A stretch of DNA of 64,000 bases from CAZTZL01 sp964617625 (GCA_964617625.1 CAZTZL010000001.1:1-64000), one strand, 5' to 3'. Counted from the first letter of the stretch, positions 1-8,165 are shown. Notes: generated from the sequence alone by a model not told the origin. Program-made: numbers and translations.

Positions 1-1185
1 AAGGGTGAAATCCCCCAAAATGCCTGGAAGGAAATCCGGGAGAAGGCGGATTTCGACAGCAAAAGAATCGATGAAATCGAAGCCACGGTCAAACATGATG
101 TCATCGCTTTTTTAACCAGTGTGGCCGAGTATGTAGGTCCGTCTTCACGCTATATTCACATGGGCATGACCTCTTCCGATATGCTGGACACAGCCACTTC
201 TCTCCAGCTTAAGGAATCCGGCGCGATCATTCTAGATGATCTCGCGGAACTGCGGAAGGTTCTGAAAAAAAGAGCGGTTGAACACAAGCATACGGTTTGT
301 ATGGGAAGATCCCACGGCATTCACGCCGAACCCACAACGTTCGGCCTGAAAATGGCCCTGTGGTACGATGAAACGCGCCGAAATATTGAACGCATGGAAA
401 GCGCCATCGAACAAATCGCCGTGGGGAAAATTTCCGGAGCTGTCGGCACATTCGCCTATCTTGATCCCGATGTCGAAGAAGCTGTCTGTAAAAAATTGGG
501 TCTCAAACCGGCTCCGGTATCGACGCAGGTGATTCAGCGGGACCGTCATGCCCATTTCATGACCACGCTGGCTGTTATTGCTGCAACTTTGGAGAAAATT
601 TCGATTGAAATCAGGCATCTTCAAAGAACCGAAGTCTTAGAAGCCGAAGAATATTTTTCAAAAGGGCAAAAAGGTTCTTCATCGATGCCGCACAAAAGGA
701 ATCCGATCACATGTGAACGCATCACCGGATTGGCCAGGCTGGTCCGGTCGAATGCAATGGCTGCACTTGAAAATGTTGCACTGTGGCACGAACGGGACAT
801 TTCCCATTCCTCCGTCGAACGGGTTATCCTTCCGGACAGCACGATCCTGCTTCATTACATGCTTCGGAAAGCCATTCGCCTGATCGATCAATTAATTGTG
901 TACCCTGAAAAAATGAAAGAACATGTTGATCTCACCGGCGGATTGATTTTTTCTCAATCACTCTTGCTCGCTCTGACGAAAAAAGGAATGACACGGGAGG
1001 AGGCCTATACACTCGTTCAGAATCAGGCCATGCAGTGCTGGAAATCCGGGAATGATTTTAAACAGGTTGTACTCAATGACCCGGTTATTGGGAAAACCCT
1101 GTCAAAAGATGAAATCGAAAAGTGTTTTGATTTAAAAAATCAACTGCGTAATGTTGATCGTATTTTTAGGAGGATTGACCTGTAG
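1..1185 (+). CDS. purB: Adenylosuccinate lyase, 5' truncated by window edge
   Basis: Purine biosynthesis enzyme that splits SAICAR to AICAR and adenylosuccinate to AMP, releasing fumarate. The reading frame is open from base 1, so the N-terminus lies outside the window. About 394 residues are visible. They contain the fumarase/aspartase superfamily signature (SSSMPHKRNP, near base 690), an upstream HMGMTSSDM segment and a GRSHGIHAEPTTFG segment carrying a catalytic histidine. A PurC homologue follows after about 40 bp, the usual purB-purC neighbourhood. The C-terminus looks complete and no frameshift is seen. Confidence is high. Confidence 0.97.
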   Translation, partial: KGEIPQNAWKEIREKADFDSKRIDEIEATVKHDVIAFLTSVAEYVGPSSRYIHMGMTSSDMLDTATSLQLKESGAIILDDLAELRKVLKKRAVEHKHTVCMGRSHGIHAEPTTFGLKMALWYDETRRNIERMESAIEQIAVGKISGAVGTFAYLDPDVEEAVCKKLGLKPAPVSTQVIQRDRHAHFMTTLAVIAATLEKISIEIRHLQRTEVLEAEEYFSKGQKGSSSMPHKRNPITCERITGLARLVRSNAMAALENVALWHERDISHSSVERVILPDSTILLHYMLRKAIRLIDQLIVYPEKMKEHVDLTGGLIFSQSLLLALTKKGMTREEAYTLVQNQAMQCWKSGNDFKQVVLNDPVIGKTLSKDEIEKCFDLKNQLRNVDRIFRRIDL

Positions 1186-1226
1186 AGAGAAAATCCTATC
1201 CATGGATTTTAGAAGGGAGAAGTGAT

Positions 1227-1937
1227 TTGGAATACAGGAAGGGAAAAATATTGGTTGAAGGACTGTCGGAGAAAATATATTCGACGAATGACCCGGAGCA
1301 TAATATCATTATTCTTAAAAATGAGATTGCCATTGGCGGAAGCAAAACGAAGACGATTAAGAATTTGGGCCAGAATGTAACGGCGATCACCAAAAAACTT
1401 TTCAAGTTTCTTGAAGGGTATAATGTACATACTTATTTGACAAAGGTGCTCAAGCCGAATGAAGTGCTCGTAAAAAATTTACAAATGATTCCCGTTAAAT
1501 TGATTCTCTGGAATTTTTCGTCGGAGAGTTTCAGCAGGCGGTTTAAAATGAAAGAGGGTGAAGAGCTTCGCTGTCCGGTTTTGGAATTTTATATAAATGA
1601 CGAGAAATCGAAGGAGATCATGATCAACTCGGATCATGCCTGTGCGTTCGAAATAGCAATGCCGGAAGAAATTCAAATGATCGATCAAATATCGAGAAAG
1701 ATCAATGCTGTTCTGAAAGATTATTTTGAACGCCGGAATTTAAAGCTTGCTCATTTTTGTCTGGAGTTCGGCAGATTCCAGGATCAGCTCCTTATCGGGA
1801 ACATGGTTTCCCCTCAGACCTGTCTGTTATGGAATATACAGGCAGACGGGAAACTGGATTACGACCGGTTTAATCTGGATAAAGGAGATCCAGCTGCCAT
1901 CTGCGAAGATCTGGGAAAAAGGATCACTAAATCATGA
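1227..1937 (+). CDS. PurC (SAICAR synthetase)-like protein with lost active-site residues
   Basis: The 236-residue length and overall pattern match SAICAR synthetase: an N-terminal YSTNDP segment, LVKNLQMIPV, a C-terminal LEFG, then SP-x-TC-x-LW and DYDRF. Nearly every residue I recall as binding substrate or metal is changed. The GKxK near the start is GLSE (12-15), the arginine of VVRNxAAGS is Trp95 and its glycine Glu100, the lysine of DFKLEFG is Cys178, the DE of GDExSPD is Asn192-Met193, and the RLWD motif reads LLWN (200-203). The start is TTG with an AGAAGGGAGA ribosome site just upstream. It follows purB by about 40 bp and its stop overlaps the psd start (ATGA). The fold assignment is firm. 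Catalytic SAICAR synthetase activity is doubtful, so I give no gene symbol. Confidence 0.8.
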   Translation: MEYRKGKILVEGLSEKIYSTNDPEHNIIILKNEIAIGGSKTKTIKNLGQNVTAITKKLFKFLEGYNVHTYLTKVLKPNEVLVKNLQMIPVKLILWNFSSESFSRRFKMKEGEELRCPVLEFYINDEKSKEIMINSDHACAFEIAMPEEIQMIDQISRKINAVLKDYFERRNLKLAHFCLEFGRFQDQLLIGNMVSPQTCLLWNIQADGKLDYDRFNLDKGDPAAICEDLGKRITKS

Positions 1938-2587
1938 GATGGAAAATCAGCAGGGAATCCGTACCTGTTTTTGGTGTCGAACTGTTGGTTGTTTTTTTGT
2001 TATTGATTCTGGGGCTGGGGAGAGCAACTTTTGTTCTCTGGAGTTGTCTGACGATTTCCCTGGTTTTAATGGTTTTTACACTATATTTTTTCAGAAACCC
2101 GGAACGTACTATTACACAAAAGGAGAGTCTGATTTTATCTCCTGCTGATGGCCGTGTTGTTCAGGTCAGCACAATCGGTCGATTGCCATATTGTGAGGGC
2201 AAATTCAAACGTGTGGCAATTTTTTTATCCCTGTGGGATGTTCACATCAACCGGATTCCCATAAACGGACGGATAAAATTTTTACAATATTTTCCAGGTC
2301 GGTTTTATCCGGCCTTTGTTTCATCCGCATCAAAAAAAAACGAACAAATGGTGATCGGAATCGAAAGTAAAATCGGAAGTATATTTCTGATACAAATCGC
2401 AGGGATGATTGCCAGACGTATTATTTGTCGATTGGAAACCGGACAGTCTGTCGCAAGAGGGGAACGGTTTGGAATGATTAAATTCGGGTCAAGGGTGGAA
2501 CTTTATCTCCCTATGTCTGTTAAGTTATATGTGACCGTGGGTGACCGGTTGAAGGCGGGAGAAAGCGTCATCGGTGAGGCTGTTTAA
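1934..2587 (+). CDS. psd: Phosphatidylserine decarboxylase, short (type A) form
   Basis: Converts phosphatidylserine to phosphatidylethanolamine at the inner membrane. The 217-residue protein has two N-terminal hydrophobic segments (about 13-28 and 32-50). It then carries the short-form family hallmarks RNPER, SPADGRVV, FLSLWDVHINR and ERFGMIKFGSRVELYLP. The serine of the FGSRV motif is where this family self-cleaves to form the pyruvoyl cofactor. The ATG overlaps the stop of the PurC-like gene by 4 bp, and the 3' end overlaps or abuts pssA, which makes its substrate. That pairing supports the call. Confidence 0.94.
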   Translation: MRWKISRESVPVFGVELLVVFLLLILGLGRATFVLWSCLTISLVLMVFTLYFFRNPERTITQKESLILSPADGRVVQVSTIGRLPYCEGKFKRVAIFLSLWDVHINRIPINGRIKFLQYFPGRFYPAFVSSASKKNEQMVIGIESKIGSIFLIQIAGMIARRIICRLETGQSVARGERFGMIKFGSRVELYLPMSVKLYVTVGDRLKAGESVIGEAV

Positions 2588-3314
2588 AGTGCGTAAATAT
2601 CTCTACATTCCCAGTTTTTTTACATTACTGAATTTTTTCTGGGGTTTTCTGGCGATCGTGAAAATTTACGAGGGTAATCTGTACACGGCAGCCTGGTTTA
2701 TTATCTTGGCAGTTCTGTCCGACGGGATGGATGGGAAGCTGGCTCGCTGGACAGGCTCTGAAACCTGTTTTGGTACAGAACTGGATTCTTTGGCGGATGT
2801 CCTATCGACTGGAATTGCACCGGCATTTCTGATTTATGCCGATGTCCTGAACAAGTTATCTGTGATCGGGCTGCTCCTTTGTTTTTTGTATGTGATCGCC
2901 GGGGCATACCGTCTGGCCCGGTTTAATGTGCAGCAAGCAGGCAATCGCAGCCAGGGGTATGTCGGGCTTCCGATTCCAGTGGCGGGGATGACCATCGCGG
3001 CTTTTTGGCTTTTTAAAAATTATTTTGATATTGATATGGGTTCAGTGGTTCCATTGGTTCTGGTATTTCTTATTGCGCTAATGATGGTCAGTACAATTCA
3101 CTACGACTGGCCAAAGCTCCATTTTCAAAATGGATGGATGAAAGGTATCCAATCAGCCGGATTACTGATTGCTGTGCTAATCATGGCTGTTCAGCCGCAA
3201 ATCAGTTTGTTTCCACTGCTCACCCTGTATATTGTTTTGGGTTTTGTGCACTGGGTGATCGCTTTGGCGAAGGGAGAAACTCAACTTTCCGAACTTTTTA
3301 TTCCAATAAAGTAA
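2574..3314 (+). CDS. pssA: CDP-diacylglycerol--serine O-phosphatidyltransferase
   Basis: Makes phosphatidylserine from CDP-diacylglycerol and serine. The polytopic 246-residue protein carries the complete CDP-alcohol phosphatidyltransferase motif DG-x2-AR-x8-G-x3-D-x3-D, read here as DGKLAR...G...D...D near bases 2724-2800. The GTG at 2574 overlaps the end of psd. A second in-frame GTG at 2589 has GGTGAGG placed 9 nt upstream and may be the true start, giving a protein that begins MRKYLYIPSFF. Together with psd it forms a two-gene phosphatidylethanolamine module. Confidence 0.93.
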   Translation: MRLFKVRKYLYIPSFFTLLNFFWGFLAIVKIYEGNLYTAAWFIILAVLSDGMDGKLARWTGSETCFGTELDSLADVLSTGIAPAFLIYADVLNKLSVIGLLLCFLYVIAGAYRLARFNVQQAGNRSQGYVGLPIPVAGMTIAAFWLFKNYFDIDMGSVVPLVLVFLIALMMVSTIHYDWPKLHFQNGWMKGIQSAGLLIAVLIMAVQPQISLFPLLTLYIVLGFVHWVIALAKGETQLSELFIPIK

Positions 3315-3334
3315 GAAAGGTTTTATAGACTGCC

Positions 3335-3529
3335 ATGTTTGGATCAATCGGCATGGGTGAACTCTTAGTCATTTTACTTGTGGTTTTGCTGTTATTTGGG
3401 GGGAAGAAACTCCCTGAAATTGCCAGAAATCTTGGCAGGGGATACCGACAATTTCAAAAAAACACAAGCGAAGCAAGAGATGAGGTTCGAAAAATTCTTC
3501 ACGATGAAGAAGATGATTTACGTGGATGA
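3335..3529 (+). CDS. tatA: Sec-independent translocase TatA/TatE, copy 1
   Basis: A 64-residue protein with an N-terminal membrane helix (about 8-21), the FGxKKLPE hinge and a glycine-rich amphipathic helix (IARNLGRGYRQF), followed by an acidic C-terminus. This is the TatA family layout. TatA forms the pore-like oligomer that moves folded twin-arginine proteins. A second tatA lies 27 bp downstream. No TatB-like protein is seen, and tatC is some 4.6 kb away on the other strand. Confidence 0.92.
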   Translation: MFGSIGMGELLVILLVVLLLFGGKKLPEIARNLGRGYRQFQKNTSEARDEVRKILHDEEDDLRG

Positions 3530-3556
3530 TAATAGATTGTTTAGGAGGCAAATATT

Positions 3557-3751
3557 ATGGGATTAGGATCGATTGGAATGCCGGAGCTCTTGATTATTCT
3601 TCTGGTTGTACTGTTGCTTTTTGGCGCTAAAAAACTTCCAGAGCTTGCAAGAGGGCTTGGCAAAGGTATTCGTGAATTCAAGGATGCTACAAAAAATGTC
3701 GAAAAGGAGATGAAAGAGATCGACAAAAATGATGAAGAAAAAAAAGGGTAG
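3557..3751 (+). CDS. tatA: Sec-independent translocase TatA/TatE, copy 2
   Basis: A 64-residue paralogue of the gene before it. It begins GLGSIGMPELLIILLVVLL and continues with FGAKKLPELARGLGKGIREF, so the membrane helix and amphipathic helix are both intact. The C-terminal tail is lysine/glutamate rich. It starts with ATG after a TTAGGAGGC-like ribosome site. The high similarity to copy 1 and the short spacer point to a local tandem duplication. Confidence 0.93.
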   Translation: MGLGSIGMPELLIILLVVLLLFGAKKLPELARGLGKGIREFKDATKNVEKEMKEIDKNDEEKKG

Positions 3752-3790
3752 TTTTCATCCGATCAAAAGAATAATGAATGAGGAGATGTT

Positions 3791-5227
3791 TTGAGTATTT
3801 CGGAACGGGATTATTTATCTGTAAAAGAGAAGATTTTAAATCAGGATATCAGCTGTGTTCAATTAACAAAAGCCTATCTTGAAAAAGTCAGGGACAATGC
3901 ACATCTCAATGCGTTTTTGTCCGTTTTTGAGGATCGTGCCATTAACAGGGCAGAGCAGGTGGACCGCAATATTCATGATGGGAAAGCAGGAAAATTAGCG
4001 GGGATGATCATCGGTGTAAAAGACATTCTGGTAATGCAGGATTCACCAACCACATGCGGTTCGAAAATACTCGAAAATTTTATGTCTCCTTATGATGCAA
4101 CCGTGATTAAAAGACTGGAAGCGGAAGATGCCATTATTATCGGCAAGACCAATATGGATGAATTCGGTATGGGATCCTCCAACGAAAATTCCGCTTTTGG
4201 ACCGGTGAAAAATCCGCATGATCTGGAACGCGTTCCCGGCGGTTCCAGTGGAGGGTCCGGAGCGGCTGTTGCTGCAGGACTGGCCATGACTGCGCTGGGT
4301 TCCGATACAGGCGGTTCTGTCAGGACACCGGCTGCTTTGTGCGGTGTTGTCGGATTGCGTCCGACGTACGGAAGGGTTTCCCGTTACGGTTTGATTGCTT
4401 TTGCCTCTTCGCTTGACCAGATAGGAACTTTTTCAAATACAGTCGCCGATACAGCCGCACTCCTTCAGGTTATTGCCGGACGTGATTCGAAAGACTCGAC
4501 TTCCTCGGATGTTCCTGTCCCCGAATACAATTCCTTTTTAGACAGGGATGTGCAGGGAATGACAATCGGGCTTCCCAGTGAGTATTTTGGGGAGGGATTG
4601 AACGATGAAATACGAAAAAAAATAGAGGAGGTTGTCGATCTTCTCAAACAGGGTGGAGCGAAGATTCGTGGAGTTTCTCTTCCGAACACGGAATACGGTA
4701 TCGCTGCCTATTATTTAATCTGCACGGCGGAAGCATCTTCCAATCTTTCCCGCTTCGATGGTGTTCGATACGGATTCAGGTCTCCCGACGCGAAGACTCT
4801 TGAAGCCATGTATGCCGATTCCAGAAATTATGGATTTGGAGATGAAGTGAAAAGAAGGATTATCCTGGGTACGTATGTGCTTTCTGCAGGATATTATGAT
4901 GCCTATTATCGAAAAGCACAAAAAGTACGCACATTAATCCGAAAGGATTTTGAGAATGTGTTCCAGACTTGTGATTTTATATTGAGCCCCACAACGCCGA
5001 CCACGGCTTTTAAAATCGGTGAAAATGTCAATGATCCTCTCAGTATGTATCTTTATGATATCTATACTGTCACTGCACCGCTTGCCGGTGTGCCGGCCAT
5101 TTCAATTCCTGCCGGTAAAGACCAATCGGGTCTGCCCATTGGTATCCAAATTACCGGCAAACCATTTGGAGAGGGAGAGTTGCTGGGTATTGGGAATTGG
5201 CTGGAAAAATCCATCAACTATGATTAA
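3791..5227 (+). CDS. gatA: Glutamyl-tRNA(Gln)/aspartyl-tRNA(Asn) amidotransferase subunit A
   Basis: Amidase subunit that releases ammonia from glutamine for tRNA-dependent Gln/Asn formation. The 478 residues match the usual length. The amidase-signature triad is visible: the lysine in IGVKD, the cis-serine in the GGSSGGSGAAVAAG loop and the nucleophilic serine in SDTGGSVRTPAALCG. The start is TTG at 3791 with AGGAGAT just upstream. gatB and gatC are not in this window, so the complex must be completed elsewhere. A general amidase is possible, but the GatA-like length and motif spacing favour GatA. Confidence 0.93.
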   Translation: MSISERDYLSVKEKILNQDISCVQLTKAYLEKVRDNAHLNAFLSVFEDRAINRAEQVDRNIHDGKAGKLAGMIIGVKDILVMQDSPTTCGSKILENFMSPYDATVIKRLEAEDAIIIGKTNMDEFGMGSSNENSAFGPVKNPHDLERVPGGSSGGSGAAVAAGLAMTALGSDTGGSVRTPAALCGVVGLRPTYGRVSRYGLIAFASSLDQIGTFSNTVADTAALLQVIAGRDSKDSTSSDVPVPEYNSFLDRDVQGMTIGLPSEYFGEGLNDEIRKKIEEVVDLLKQGGAKIRGVSLPNTEYGIAAYYLICTAEASSNLSRFDGVRYGFRSPDAKTLEAMYADSRNYGFGDEVKRRIILGTYVLSAGYYDAYYRKAQKVRTLIRKDFENVFQTCDFILSPTTPTTAFKIGENVNDPLSMYLYDIYTVTAPLAGVPAISIPAGKDQSGLPIGIQITGKPFGEGELLGIGNWLEKSINYD

Positions 5228-5259
5228 AATGTTATTTAATGCAGCCGGAGGAAAATGAC

Positions 5260-5745
5260 ATGGATATCGAAATTGTTGCAATCGAAAAACCGGATGACTT
5301 AAATTTTATTCTTGGACAATCTCACTTTGTTAAAACTGTCGAGGATATCCATGAAGCGCTTGTAGCAACTGTACCGGGAATTCAGTTTGGTTTCGCATTC
5401 TGTGAAGCTTCCGGACCTTGTCTTGTCCGCCTGACAGGAACAAATGGAGATATGATTGCACTGGCCGAAAAAAATGCGCTTCATATCGGAGCTGGCCATT
5501 CCTTTATATTGTTTCTAAAAAATTGTTTTCCAATCAATGTGCTGCCCACAATTAAAAATCTTAATGAAGTGTGCCGGATTTTTTGCGCGACAGCCAATCC
5601 AACACAAGTGCTTGTTGCTAAGACAGATTTGGGACGTGGAATCCTTGGTGTTGTGGACGGACAAAGTCCGCTGGGGGTTGAAGGGGAAGAGGATGTAAAA
5701 AAACGCAAGTCTTTTTTGAGGAATATCGGATATAAGATTGTTTAA
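5260..5745 (+). CDS. Adenosine-specific kinase family protein (PF04008-like)
   Basis: A 161-residue protein resembling the small adenosine-specific kinase family, known mainly from archaea and some thermophilic or anaerobic bacteria. Segments typical of the family are LGQSHFVKTVEDIHEAL, FGFAFCEASGPCLVR, the GAGHSFILFL stretch and the C-terminal GxxxGVVDGxSPxGxE. The ATG at 5260 is preferred over the in-frame ATG at 5239 because GGAGGA ends 7 nt before it. It lies close behind gatA. The biochemical activity of the family is thinly documented, so the call is a family assignment. Confidence 0.8.
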   Translation: MDIEIVAIEKPDDLNFILGQSHFVKTVEDIHEALVATVPGIQFGFAFCEASGPCLVRLTGTNGDMIALAEKNALHIGAGHSFILFLKNCFPINVLPTIKNLNEVCRIFCATANPTQVLVAKTDLGRGILGVVDGQSPLGVEGEEDVKKRKSFLRNIGYKIV

Positions 5746-5848
5746 TTGAATCCTGCAATTTAATTTGTAAAATGAAAATGGCAATTAAAAATTTTGAGTA
5801 AATAAAATAGATTATAAGGTATTTTTTTGGGGGGCAGATAAACTTGTT

Positions 5849-6334
5849 ATGAAGATTAAAATATTCTCTGTCGGCGGGACAATAGACAAAATCTATTTTG
5901 ATCAGAAAAGTATTTACGAAGTCGGGGAACCTCAGGTTATTACCATTCTTCGTGAAGCGAATACCAGTCTGGAATTTGAGTGTGAATCCGTGCTTAAAAA
6001 AGACAGTCTGGACATGACCGATGATGATCGGCGCCACATCGAACAAAAAATACGATCCGAGCCATGTATTCACATTATAATCACTCATGGCACGGATACA
6101 ATGATAGAGACCGCAAAATCTTTAATGACAATAACGGATAAAACAATTGTGCTCACAGGAGCCATCGAACCTGCACGTTCCAAAACCAGTGATGCGTCAT
6201 TCAACATTGGAAGTGCCGTGGTTGCAATTCAATTACTACCGCATGGAATTTATATTGTTATGAACGGTCAGATATTTCATCCTGAACATGTCAGGAAAAA
6301 CAGGGAATTGAATCGTTTTGAATCAATAAAATAA
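5849..6334 (+). CDS. Half-length asparaginase-like protein (N-terminal domain only)
   Basis: The 161 residues match only the N-terminal alpha/beta domain of type I/II L-asparaginases. GGTID near the start and HGTDTM near residue 80 supply the two catalytic threonines and the aspartate. LTGAIEPARS corresponds to the AMRP loop, with its arginine replaced by Glu. VRKNRELNRFESIK corresponds to the region of the catalytic lysine, just before the domain boundary. The C-terminal domain of full-length enzymes (about 325 residues) is absent and the reading frame ends cleanly. It could be a functional small family member or a fixed truncation. Confidence 0.75.
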   Translation: MKIKIFSVGGTIDKIYFDQKSIYEVGEPQVITILREANTSLEFECESVLKKDSLDMTDDDRRHIEQKIRSEPCIHIIITHGTDTMIETAKSLMTITDKTIVLTGAIEPARSKTSDASFNIGSAVVAIQLLPHGIYIVMNGQIFHPEHVRKNRELNRFESIK

Positions 6335-6607
6335 TAATGATGCGACAAAGTACAATTTGTTTTCGATCATAAAGTATCTCTAAAGTATTCAATTATAAAT
6401 GGCCATGGTTTTTTGGTTTCAATATTGAATACACATTTTTAGCAATTACGGACGTATTAAATTGGGGATTGATATTTGGAGTGTATTTATAAAACGCTCA
6501 TTTTTCACTTGATTTTTTAAAAAATCTATTATAAATTTAAATTAATTGAATTACAGATATTTAAGCTGTAAGTGAATGTTTCTTTTTGAGAAAAAAGCGC
6601 TCTTAGG

Positions 6608-6628
6608 GGTGATAGAATATCAATCACC
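6608..6628. promoter_or_regulatory. Inverted repeat upstream of the sigma-54 promoter
   Basis: GGTGAT (6608-6613) and ATCACC (6623-6628) form perfect 6-bp arms around a 9-nt spacer. The centre lies about 135 bp upstream of the start site predicted for the promoter at 6726-6742, which is where activators of sigma-54 promoters commonly bind. The function is inferred from position only. Confidence 0.4.
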
Positions 6629-6725
6629 TCCATAAATTTAAATACTCATTAATTATTAACAAAATAAGTTTCTAAACCACTGATTATTTTAAGTGTAAGG
6701 TAATAACGGTTTACTTATATAGTTT

Positions 6726-6742
6726 TTGGCAATATATTTGCA
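6726..6742 (+). promoter_or_regulatory. Sigma-54 (-24/-12) promoter
   Basis: The 17-mer TTGGCA-N6-TTGCA has GG at 6728-6729 and GC at 6740-6741 with exactly 10 bp between them. This matches the established sigma-54 consensus. It predicts transcription starting near 6753, about 50 bp before the ATG of the barrel/CpoB-like gene. The same stretch also contains TATATTTG (6733-6740 and 6758-6765), which could be read as a Bacteroidetes-type -7 element, so a housekeeping promoter is not excluded. Confidence 0.7.
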
Positions 6743-6803
6743 GCTGTTCATTTAAATTATATTTGCGCCTTAAAAATAGAATCGTCTTAGGGAGGATAGA
6801 ATT

Positions 6804-8108
6804 ATGAAACGTTTTTATTGCTTTATTGTGCTTCTCATTTTTATGAGCGGCAGTGCAGTCAAGGCATCCATGAATTTAGGAAGACCGGATGCAGTGGGTG
6901 GGGGACTGGTTGGCACACGCCAGGATGCGTCACAAATTGGCAGCAGTGGAATAGGCCCGGGAATTGAATTCTTTGTAAAATACAATGCGTCACCCAAGAT
7001 TTTTGTAACCGCCGGTTTGGGTATCAGTACTATTTATGATAAAATACTCACGTGGGAGAACTTTAAAACGACACTTCTTCCGGATTTGGAAGTCAAAGCA
7101 GCCTATAAACTGAGCGAAGGAAGCACGATTTTACCTTTTCTCTATGGCGGATTGTGCGTATTCAGGCATTCAACTGAAATAAAGGGGTTGGGGTCCACAG
7201 ATCCGTATTTTGATGGTGGTGTTTTTGTCGGCGGTGGTATTGAATATCCGATCAATGAAGCGTGGACATTCCATCTCACAGCAGATTATCGTTATATTCT
7301 CTCGTCTGATGCTGATGAGAAACCTGTTTATTATGTCGGGAAAGCCGGTCTGAGTTATGCGATCCCCAGGGGAGATCGACCCATAAAAAGAGAAGAAATG
7401 GAATATCCATTAGACAATGGGGAAATCGCTTCATTGGATGAACTCTTTAATGAAAAGAATACAAGCAGCGGTGATGAGGACGAAGATGCTCTCGCGCTTC
7501 TTTTCGAACCGGAAGCTTCTGAAAGTGCAACTAACGAAACGACTTATCCGGATACAGAAAAAGGCCAGATGATGCAAAAAATTGACAATGTGAAAAGCAA
7601 TATGAACTCGAAACTGAATGAAATGGAATCACTTGAGGAACGTGTTGCTGCAACTGAAAAAGCAATTGCTGATTTATCAAGCACTGTTGCAGGTGAATAT
7701 ACAGGATATAAAAAAGGTTCCTTTGGCGTTGAGAATGAAGAAGTATTTAAACAAAATTATGAAGTTGCTTTACAAACATTTTACGCGCATAAATATAAGG
7801 ATGCGGTCCAACTATTCGAACAGCTTTTAAGTACAAATCCGGATAACCGTCTGGCAAGTAATTGTCAATACTGGATCGGAGAGAGTTACAATGCGATGGG
7901 CAATTACAGGCAGGCTATCGAATACTTCAACGCCGTGATGAGGTACAAATCCTCCTACAAATTTGACGACGCATTGATTATGAATGGATTGTGCCAGATG
8001 AAATTGGGAAATACGGATCGGGCGAGAGAGCAATTTCAGGAATTGATGAGCCGGTATCCTGACAGTGAATATGCGCCCAAGGCCATGCGTTATCTGGGTC
8101 GCTTATAA
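6804..8108 (+). CDS. Outer-membrane beta-barrel fused to CpoB/YbgF-like TPR domain
   Basis: A 434-residue exported protein. Residues 1-22 form a signal peptide. Residues about 25-195 look like an OmpA/OmpW-style 8-strand barrel, with alternating aromatic and glycine patterns such as FVTAGLG, FLYGGL and VFVGGGIEY. An acidic, disordered linker follows (about 200-255), then a short coiled coil (about 255-300) and a C-terminal set of TPR repeats (about 312-434) with the NYEVALQTFYAHKYKDAVQLF pattern of CpoB/YbgF. CpoB proteins link outer-membrane constriction with peptidoglycan synthesis; the barrel fusion is unusual. It stands alone between a sigma-54 promoter and a terminator, so it is probably monocistronic and conditionally expressed. 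Confidence 0.75.
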   Translation: MKRFYCFIVLLIFMSGSAVKASMNLGRPDAVGGGLVGTRQDASQIGSSGIGPGIEFFVKYNASPKIFVTAGLGISTIYDKILTWENFKTTLLPDLEVKAAYKLSEGSTILPFLYGGLCVFRHSTEIKGLGSTDPYFDGGVFVGGGIEYPINEAWTFHLTADYRYILSSDADEKPVYYVGKAGLSYAIPRGDRPIKREEMEYPLDNGEIASLDELFNEKNTSSGDEDEDALALLFEPEASESATNETTYPDTEKGQMMQKIDNVKSNMNSKLNEMESLEERVAATEKAIADLSSTVAGEYTGYKKGSFGVENEEVFKQNYEVALQTFYAHKYKDAVQLFEQLLSTNPDNRLASNCQYWIGESYNAMGNYRQAIEYFNAVMRYKSSYKFDDALIMNGLCQMKLGNTDRAREQFQELMSRYPDSEYAPKAMRYLGRL

Positions 8109-8132
8109 CAGTATTTTATCTTACAAAAATGG

Positions 8133-8165
8133 AAAAGGCCGTTGTTTATGCAACGGCCTTTTTTT
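8133..8165. terminator. Bidirectional intrinsic terminator
   Basis: AAAAGGCCGTTG (8133-8144) pairs perfectly with CAACGGCCTTTT (8151-8162) around a 6-nt loop, with T runs on the + side and A runs before the stem. It sits between the convergent barrel gene and tatC and should stop transcription from both sides. Confidence 0.92.

Larger units (their letters stand above)
6335..6803. other. AT-rich intergenic region with promoter elements
   Basis: About 470 bp without a convincing gene. It is strongly AT-rich. It holds an inverted repeat at 6608-6628 and a sigma-54 type promoter at 6726-6742, described separately. A purine-rich ribosome site (GGGAGGATAG) precedes the ATG at 6804. Confidence 0.7.

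Noticed and set aside
6758..6765. TATATTTG as a Bacteroidetes-type -7 element with TTTG 17 bp upstream
   Set aside because: It fits reasonably, but the same region contains a full sigma-54 match; kept only as an alternative in the promoter entry.
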